The translations under genes were made by a program, and so were the position numbers. A stretch of DNA of 24,771 bases. Source: a virus. Shown here piece after piece: positions 20,224 through 24,771 of the stretch. Where the stretch lies: the IMG/VR virus record IMGVR_UViG_3300013126_000229, positions 1 to 24,771 of that record; one strand, 5' to 3'. The notes beneath the pieces are model-generated. The model was not told the origin of the DNA. It saw nothing but the letters and a program-made list of their open reading frames with translations, and searched no databases. Positions within the stretch are counted from its first letter, which is position 1, and the number at the start of each line of letters is the position of its first letter.

Positions 20224-21219
20224 ATGAAACTATCCCTCCCTCAACTACCGACCGTCGCGCGCGCTGCGCTTGCGCTTGAACCATTCGAAACTCCACAATG
20301 GCGGGAAGACTTCGCGCGCGGGATCCGCGCGGGAATGACTGCGACAGGGAACCCGCGATACCTTCGGCGTGCGCTTGCGCGTATGCGCGATGCCTTGCAA
20401 GGAACCGACTTGTTCGAAGTCGCAGCGCCAAACGCGAGCGGAAATACTAAACTAGCGAAGAACGCGAGCGTAACCGTGTCTTTCACGGGGGCGAGCGGGG
20501 CCGACTCCGCGAAGTACAACCCGTGCCCCGCGATCGGCGCCTGTGGCGGAATGTGCGTTCTAGGGCCGACTTGTGGCCGCGCGCGCATGAATCCCGAAGC
20601 GATAATCGGAGCGCGCGCGCGTCGACTTATCGCGATGCGGGAACACCCCGTAGCAGCGGGGGTCGAGATTGTGCGCGCTTGCGCGCGTGCGGCGCGCCTA
20701 GCGGGCGCCCTGGGGGGCGCGCGGATTGTGGCACGGTGGAACGTCGCTACCGATATTGCCTTCGAGGGTATCGCGGAGCTTCAATCCCTCCAGCGCGCGT
20801 ACGGCATCGAAGCGTACGCCTATTCGAAACGACCCGCAGCCGTTCGACTCGCGATGAAGGGCGGAGGGTACGCCGGAAGTACGCGTATTGTGTTCTCATG
20901 GTCAGAACGAGCCTCAGAAGAACTCGCGTCGGCATACCTTGCGGAGGGAGGAACCGTCGCAGCCGTGGTCGGGGGAATCGGACGCGCCGAGCCTACCGAC
21001 GTAGTCGAGTCGATTCGCTTCGGGGAAACCTGGTTCCCCGTAGTCAACGGAGACGAAACGGACGACCGTACCCTTGATCCCGCGGGGTGCGTCGTGCTCC
21101 TCCGAGGGAAAGGACCGCTTGCGAACCCCGCGACGCTTGACGTGAACGACCCGCGCGGATTCGCGCTGCGCTTGACGGATGAAAGGGTGCGCCGGAAATC
21201 GTACGAAATGGTTACTTGA
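20224..21219 (+). CDS. GP88/DUF7227-like phage protein
   Basis: 331 residues from ATG 20224; an in-frame ATG at 20122 is rejected because it would overlap the membrane peptide. A Cys cluster, Asn-Pro-Cys101-Pro-x4-Cys107-x3-Cys111-x5-Cys117, is followed by Arg-rich 'ARARRLIAMREHP' and an Arg-x-Asn-x3-Asp segment ('VARWNVATDIAFE'), then 'AYAYSKRPAAV'. I recognise this order of motifs from actinophage gene product 88/DUF7227-type proteins, which have no settled function, though a metal-dependent nucleic-acid role is suspected. Recognition is from memory, moderate. The cassette ends in the hairpin at 21314. Confidence 0.55.
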   Translation: MKLSLPQLPTVARAALALEPFETPQWREDFARGIRAGMTATGNPRYLRRALARMRDALQGTDLFEVAAPNASGNTKLAKNASVTVSFTGASGADSAKYNPCPAIGACGGMCVLGPTCGRARMNPEAIIGARARRLIAMREHPVAAGVEIVRACARAARLAGALGGARIVARWNVATDIAFEGIAELQSLQRAYGIEAYAYSKRPAAVRLAMKGGGYAGSTRIVFSWSERASEELASAYLAEGGTVAAVVGGIGRAEPTDVVESIRFGETWFPVVNGDETDDRTLDPAGCVVLLRGKGPLANPATLDVNDPRGFALRLTDERVRRKSYEMVT

Positions 21220-21313
21220 CTTCGCGCGAGTCGCTGCATAACCTCAAACGTGGAAAGGGCGAGAGACGGAGACGAGATAGAAGCGAACACCGAGAGAACC
21301 GAACGAGAACACC

Positions 21314-21359
21314 GAACCCCCGACGTAGGCCGATGCGCCCGCGTCGGGGGTTCTCGTTT
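21314..21359 (+). terminator. Hairpin terminator after the GP88-like gene
   Basis: GAACCCCCGACG (21314-21325) pairs perfectly with CGTCGGGGGTTC (21342-21353), 12 pairs and a 16-nt loop, followed by TCGTTT. The T-run is weak but the stem is very strong. It separates the GCGC-rich cassette from the packaging operon. Confidence 0.65.
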
Positions 21360-21527
21360 CGACGTAGTCGATCGGTCGATCCGCACCGCTTGACGCGGGA
21401 CCGCGATCGCACCGGCACCGGAGCCATGGGGGGGAGGGGTCGAACAAACCCCCCTCCTACCGCATAGACCTTCTGGGAACTTCGGTTAGGCGAAAACCCG
21501 AACGCTCTAACACACCCCCCGTGTGTG

Positions 21528-21547
21528 CGAAATTTCGGTTTCCGAAA
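21528..21547. repeat. Two overlapping palindromes
   Basis: CGAAATTTCG (21528-21537) is a perfect 10-bp palindrome, and TTTCGG-TTT-CCGAAA (21533-21547) overlaps it. They precede the phased GTTG repeats, so the whole segment looks like stacked protein-binding sites. Confidence 0.55.
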
Positions 21548-21553
21548 CTTGCC

Positions 21554-21631
21554 GTTGCAGACTTGTTGCACAACTGTTGTCGAAATGTTGTTGACAAACA
21601 GGCGATGTTGCACACAAGTTGCAGACTGTTG
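21554..21631 (+). repeat. Helically phased GTTG repeats (about 11-bp period)
   Basis: GTTG begins at 21554, 21565, 21576, 21587, 21607, 21618 and 21628. Steps are 11, 11, 11, 20, 11 and 10 bp; four of the seven read GTTGCA. Such phasing puts every copy on the same face of the helix. Iterons or a multi-site activator are the leading readings. A TTGACA (21591-21596) lies inside but lacks a matching -10. Confidence 0.6.
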
Positions 21632-21632
21632 G

Positions 21633-21652
21633 ATCGCAAGTTTTCTTGCGAT
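21633..21652. promoter_or_regulatory. Palindromic operator, site 3
   Basis: ATCGCAAGTTTTCTTGCGAT, 8-bp arms ATCGCAAG/CTTGCGAT with a TTTT centre, 17 bp before the ATG of the sigma-like gene. It shares the outer arms with sites at 5905 and 19373. So close to the start codon, binding would block transcription or, in RNA, form a hairpin near the ribosome site. Confidence 0.65.
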
Positions 21653-21669
21653 CTGTATTGTTGACGGTC

Positions 21670-22170
21670 ATGGAAGTGACGCAGGATCATTGGAACCGCG
21701 ATTTCGCGACGGCCTGTAGGGTGTTGCGGACGAAGTCTATTGGGATTTTGGACGCGGATGACTTGGTTCAGGATGCCTGGTTGAGTTTTCTGCGGAACGG
21801 GCATGATGGCCGGCACATGGCTCGGAAGCTGGGGTTTCTGTATCGGACGGCGTGTCGGGACAACCGACGTGCGAAGCGGTTCGTGGAGATGGATGTGGAG
21901 CCTGCCTGGAAGCCGCGTGTGGGGGCTGGCGAGGCTTTGGAGTCTCTAAGGACGTGTGGGTTGTCCAAGGTTTCTGAGTCTGTCTTTGAGGGTTTGCTGA
22001 TGGGGTTGACTCGCATGGAGATCGCGCGACGATTGGATCTGACCATTGCCACGGTGAACTGGATCGTGGCTCGGTGGAGGAATCGCGTTGCTGCGGGGGT
22101 ATGCCATGCTGGACGATCTCGAAGGGGTGATCCGGGTGACTCGCGAGAACATGACGGAGGACGAGGATGA
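21670..22170 (+). CDS. ECF-like RNA polymerase sigma factor
   Basis: 166 residues from ATG 21670. Residues 28-42 ('DADDLVQDAWLSFLRN') match sigma70 region 2 (core-binding/-10 recognition helix), and residues about 112-138 ('GLTRMEIARRLDLTIATVNWIVARWRNR') match the region 4 HTH. No region 3 or 1, so the ECF layout. Phage sigma factors redirect host polymerase to late genes; here it heads the terminase/portal operon, which fits. The last 25 residues look less protein-like, and the +1 frame there ('MLDDLEGVIRVTRENM') looks better, so a frameshift near 22085 is possible. Ribosome site is weak. Stop overlaps the terminase ATG by 4 nt. Confidence 0.7.
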   Translation: MEVTQDHWNRDFATACRVLRTKSIGILDADDLVQDAWLSFLRNGHDGRHMARKLGFLYRTACRDNRRAKRFVEMDVEPAWKPRVGAGEALESLRTCGLSKVSESVFEGLLMGLTRMEIARRLDLTIATVNWIVARWRNRVAAGVCHAGRSRRGDPGDSREHDGGRG

Positions 22171-23600
22171 GTGGCGTGGAGGATCTCACGCCGCAGGAGT
22201 TTTGGCACGGTTGTCGGGAGGCCGCGCATTGGTTTGTCCCGTATGTGTTGGGCTTCGAGAATGCGGGGCTACACGACGAGCTGCAATGGCATCTTGATCA
22301 GCATGGGAATGCGTACTGCGAGATGCCTCGTGGGCATGGGAAGACGAATCAGATGGTTGGCCGGGTGTGTTGGGAGATTGGGCGGAACCCGCATATCCGG
22401 GTGAAGATTGTTGGTTCGTCTGATGACGAGGCGACGAAGACTGTGACGTTGATCCGGAAGGTGATTCAGTCTGATGAGTACCGGAGCGTGTTTCCGGAGA
22501 TTGAGCCTGACAAGGATTCGTCTTGGGGGAACACGGCTTTCACGGTGAAGCGCAGTCGGTTCATGCGTGACCCGACTGTGGAGGCTGTGTCTGTGTTTGG
22601 TCGTGCGGGTGGTCGATCGGATTTGTTGATCGCTGATGACATCTGCGATTTGCGAAATGCGGTGCAGCAGCCGGCCATGCGCGAGCAGGTGAAGGAGGCG
22701 TGGACAACGATTTGGTTGCCGACGTTGGATCGGTCTGGGGACAACCCGCGCGTATGGAAGTTCGGTACGCCGTATCACGTTGCTGACATCACGGCAGAGT
22801 GGCGGGCGTACCACGAGGACTGTGGCGGGATGTTTCGCCGGCCTGTGAGGGGCTATGACAGCCCTTGGCATGAGGTGTACACGCCGACGATGATGCAGGA
22901 TCTGAGAGCGCAGTACGGGCCGATTGCGTATGCGCGCGCATATGAGCTGTCGCCTGTGTCGAGTGATCAACTCGTCTTCGACCATTGGTGGTTGGATCGG
23001 TCGTTCTACGAGGGCGAAGTGCCTGACTTTGTGCGCGTGACGGGGCAGGCGATTGCTGCGACGGACTTTGCATTCAGCGACCGGACGGTGAGGAAGGGCG
23101 ATCCTGACTACTCGGTGTTGGTGACCGGATGGCGATCGATGGATGGGTTTTGCTACATCGATAAGGTCATTCGAGCGCGTGTGCCGTTTCCCGAGTGGCA
23201 GCGAATCTGCGCTCGCGAGTGCCGAGCGGCTGGGATCAGCGTGTTGATGGCTGAGGGTAATGGACCGCAAGCGGGTCTCGTGCAGCAGTTGTCGATGGCT
23301 TGCGAGACGGCTAGCGTTGTCCCGCTCGTCCGAACGAAGGACAAGCTTTCGCGCGCGAGCGAGAAGCAGTCTTTCGTGGAGACGGGGAAGTTGCGGCTGC
23401 GCGGCGAGAAGGGGAAGGTGTCGCGCGAACACGCGATCCTGTACGAGGAGATGACTACGTTCCCGGCAGGGGATCACGATGACTGCGTGGACGCTGTTGT
23501 TGATCTGATGGAAGCTTGCATGAGGGCCGGATATGGCTTGACTGCAAAGCCCGAACTGACCAAATCAAGCAAGAACAGGTTATGGAGGCTTTATGGATGA
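22167..23600 (+). CDS. terL: Terminase large subunit
   Basis: 477 residues. The N-terminal ATPase has Walker A Met-Pro-Arg-Gly-His-Gly-Lys-Thr at 53-60, Walker B Leu-Leu-Ile-Ala-Asp-Asp at 153-158 and 'KFGTPYHVAD' (198-207) as the coupling segment. The C-terminal RNase H-like nuclease shows Asp300 in 'AATDFAFS' and the terminal acidic cluster 'DHDDCVDAVVD' from 436. It packages DNA into the prohead and cuts concatemers. No separate small-subunit gene is seen directly upstream; the sigma-like gene occupies that slot. It overlaps the portal gene by 8 nt. Confidence 0.93.
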   Translation: MSGVEDLTPQEFWHGCREAAHWFVPYVLGFENAGLHDELQWHLDQHGNAYCEMPRGHGKTNQMVGRVCWEIGRNPHIRVKIVGSSDDEATKTVTLIRKVIQSDEYRSVFPEIEPDKDSSWGNTAFTVKRSRFMRDPTVEAVSVFGRAGGRSDLLIADDICDLRNAVQQPAMREQVKEAWTTIWLPTLDRSGDNPRVWKFGTPYHVADITAEWRAYHEDCGGMFRRPVRGYDSPWHEVYTPTMMQDLRAQYGPIAYARAYELSPVSSDQLVFDHWWLDRSFYEGEVPDFVRVTGQAIAATDFAFSDRTVRKGDPDYSVLVTGWRSMDGFCYIDKVIRARVPFPEWQRICARECRAAGISVLMAEGNGPQAGLVQQLSMACETASVVPLVRTKDKLSRASEKQSFVETGKLRLRGEKGKVSREHAILYEEMTTFPAGDHDDCVDAVVDLMEACMRAGYGLTAKPELTKSSKNRLWRLYG

Positions 23601-24771
23601 GCTTTTGGATATCCCTTCCGGCGACGAGAGCAAGGGTCTGCCCGTTGCGATGAGGCGACCCGTCGCGTTGCCGATTGAAATGCAGCGGACGTATTTCGCG
23701 AGCGTTGCGAAGATGCTGCGAAATCCGTCTTTGGCGTACCGCAAGGACCGCCAGCTGATGAAGCAGATGAGGAACGACCCCGACTGCATGGGGCCGCTGA
23801 CTCAGTTGCAAGTATCGATTGCTGGACTTGAATGGCAGATTAAGCCGTTTGATTCGCGTGATTCAATGCAGGAGGAGATTGCAGAGCGGACGCAAGAAAT
23901 CTTCTCACGCATTCCTCGCTTCGCAGATTTGGTTCGTCACTTGCTTGACGCTGTGTGGTACGGATCGAGCGCGGCGAATCTGATCTACGCTCGGAAGCCG
24001 GATGGCAGCGTGACGGTGAGCGATTGGCTTCCATTCCATCCTGACACGATCACGGTCAATCTTGAGGGCGATCCTGCAATTCGTGTTGGCCCACGGTACT
24101 ACGCAGATATGGATGGCACGGGTGGCGAAACGCAGCAGGGCTTCGACTCGCGCGTTCACGTTCTCACGCCTATTGAGCGCCGCGCTGTCGTGTGGCATCG
24201 CTACATGGTGCAGGGACCGGACTTCGATGATCCGTTCGAGACCGCGTATGCGTACTTAGGCAAGGGCGTTCGCGACACCGTGTGGTGGTACTGGAATCTG
24301 AAGCAAGCTGTGCTTCAGAACTGGGCGACGTATGCGGAGCGTTACGCGCAAGGCATCCGGGTTGGTTATTACCCGATGGCGCAGAAGGGCGGCAAGGAAG
24401 AGATGGAGGAGATCCTCCGCAATCTTGTCGGCGACGTGAGTGCCGTTGTCCCGCGCTCGACTCCTGGGCAGAAGGACTACGAGATCGAGATTAAGGAGCC
24501 TGGTGCAGCGCGCGCTCAGGTGTTTGCTGATCTCTGCGAATGGCTTGCCAAGAACATCAAAGAACTGATTGTCGGTCAGAGCGCGACGAGCGAAGCGGTG
24601 TCATCAGGCATCGGATCGAACGTCGCGAGTCAGCATCAGAAGACGTTTACGCGACAGATGAAGTTTGTCGCCGATTGCCTGAGTGAAACGATCACGCATC
24701 AACTTGTGCGCGAGATCGTGGACATGAACTTCGGGCCGCAAGAGAACTATCCGAAGTTTGAGTTCTCCGTC
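23593..24771 (+). CDS. Portal protein, DUF935/Mu gp29 type (partial, runs off the window)
   Basis: At least 393 residues from ATG 23593 (GGAGG 4 nt upstream) to the last base with no stop. Features of Mu gp29-like DUF935 portals: 'YRKDRQLMKQMRNDPDCMGPLTQL' near the N-terminus, 'VRHLLDAVWYGSSAANLIY' and 'WLPFHPDTI', 'VWHRYM', 'LGKGVRDTVWWYWNLKQAVLQNWATYAERYAQG', and 'LIVGQSATSEAVSSGIGSNVASQHQ'. Twelve copies would form the channel at the capsid vertex through which DNA is packaged. Capsid and protease genes should follow beyond the window. Confidence 0.88.
   Translation, partial: MDELLDIPSGDESKGLPVAMRRPVALPIEMQRTYFASVAKMLRNPSLAYRKDRQLMKQMRNDPDCMGPLTQLQVSIAGLEWQIKPFDSRDSMQEEIAERTQEIFSRIPRFADLVRHLLDAVWYGSSAANLIYARKPDGSVTVSDWLPFHPDTITVNLEGDPAIRVGPRYYADMDGTGGETQQGFDSRVHVLTPIERRAVVWHRYMVQGPDFDDPFETAYAYLGKGVRDTVWWYWNLKQAVLQNWATYAERYAQGIRVGYYPMAQKGGKEEMEEILRNLVGDVSAVVPRSTPGQKDYEIEIKEPGAARAQVFADLCEWLAKNIKELIVGQSATSEAVSSGIGSNVASQHQKTFTRQMKFVADCLSETITHQLVREIVDMNFGPQENYPKFEFSV

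Larger units (their letters stand above)
21220..21669. other. Intergenic control region before the packaging operon
   Basis: 450 bp without a convincing gene. It holds a terminator hairpin (21314-21359), a 7-bp GGAGGGG/CCCCTCC hairpin (21433-21457), CACAC/GTGTG (about 21511-21525), overlapping palindromes (21528-21547), phased GTTG repeats (21554-21631) and the third ATCGCAAG palindrome (21633-21652). Open frames here are Arg/Pro-rich artefacts. Confidence 0.65.

Noticed and set aside
21216-21353. Possible small RNA from TTGACT (21216) with CATAAC, ending at the hairpin 21342-21353
   Set aside because: Spacing of 15 bp is poor and the terminator is better explained as the end of the upstream cassette.
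21216-21467. Open frame from a TTG after the GP88-like gene
   Set aside because: Extreme Arg content and it runs through a 12-bp terminator hairpin; judged noncoding.
1-24771. CRISPR array, insertion sequence, rRNA or tRNA gene
   Set aside because: No regularly spaced direct repeats with unique spacers, no transposase with terminal repeats, and no tRNA/rRNA-like fold was seen; the only recombinase is the phage-type serine enzyme.

Overview
This window is part of a tailed double-stranded DNA bacteriophage or prophage (Caudoviricetes type). A large terminase, the start of a Mu gp29/DUF935-type portal, tail and lysis genes, an exonuclease/RecT recombination pair, a TOPRIM primase, a RusA resolvase and a serine recombinase all support this. 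The host cannot be named from sequence. A lipoprotein nested in a short overlapping lysis-type gene, next to a holin-like gene, favours a Gram-negative host. The visible promoters are sigma70-like.

Layout. (1) 1-5905, plus strand: the end of a late block. It holds a truncated structural gene, two small membrane proteins, an overlapping small gene/lipoprotein pair, an HTH protein, a calcineurin-like phosphoesterase, a baseplate/neck-type protein, a tail-fibre-like protein, a poly-Glu protein, a very cysteine-rich 668-aa protein and a zinc-ribbon protein. (2) 5906-8229: a promoter with an overlapping palindrome, an mRNA leader with two interleaved inverted repeats, then a PD-(D/E)XK exonuclease, a small gene and a RecT/Bet annealing protein, closed by two hairpin terminators with a promoter between them. 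(3) 8230-16251: the replication/accessory block, with an HTH/zinc protein, an SF2 helicase, several tiny overlapping genes, a shortened PAPS-reductase-like gene, a C5 cytosine methyltransferase carrying a second ORF in another frame, a primase, RusA and a winged-helix protein. (4) 16204-19232, minus strand: eight compact genes, mostly with 4-nt ATGA/GTGA overlaps, that end in a serine recombinase; only a probable XRE-type DNA-binding protein is recognisable among the rest. (5) 19233-19773: a divergent, repeat-rich control region. (6) 19774-21219, plus strand: three genes of distinct GCGC-rich composition, including a GP88/DUF7227-like protein. (7) 21220-21669: a terminator and a dense control region with palindromes, 11-bp-phased GTTG repeats and a third copy of the palindrome. 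(8) 21670-24771: an ECF-like sigma factor, the large terminase and the portal. On a circular or permuted map, block 8 would run off the right edge and return at the left edge as block 1.

How it may work together. One 20-bp palindrome (ATCGCAA, 6-nt centre, TTGCGAT) sits in the three main control regions: before the recombination operon, between the divergent operons, and before the sigma/terminase operon. This suggests one regulator coordinates early, lysogeny-like and late modules. A second motif, GAATACGG, clusters only in 15.3-19.3 kb and forms a 19-bp palindrome upstream of the minus-strand operon. The phage-encoded sigma factor at the head of the packaging operon is a plausible late-gene switch. 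These regulatory readings are inference. The strongest candidates for something undescribed are the interleaved-stem RNA leader at 5959-6031, the phased-repeat control region at 21528-21652, and the two-frame methyltransferase segment.
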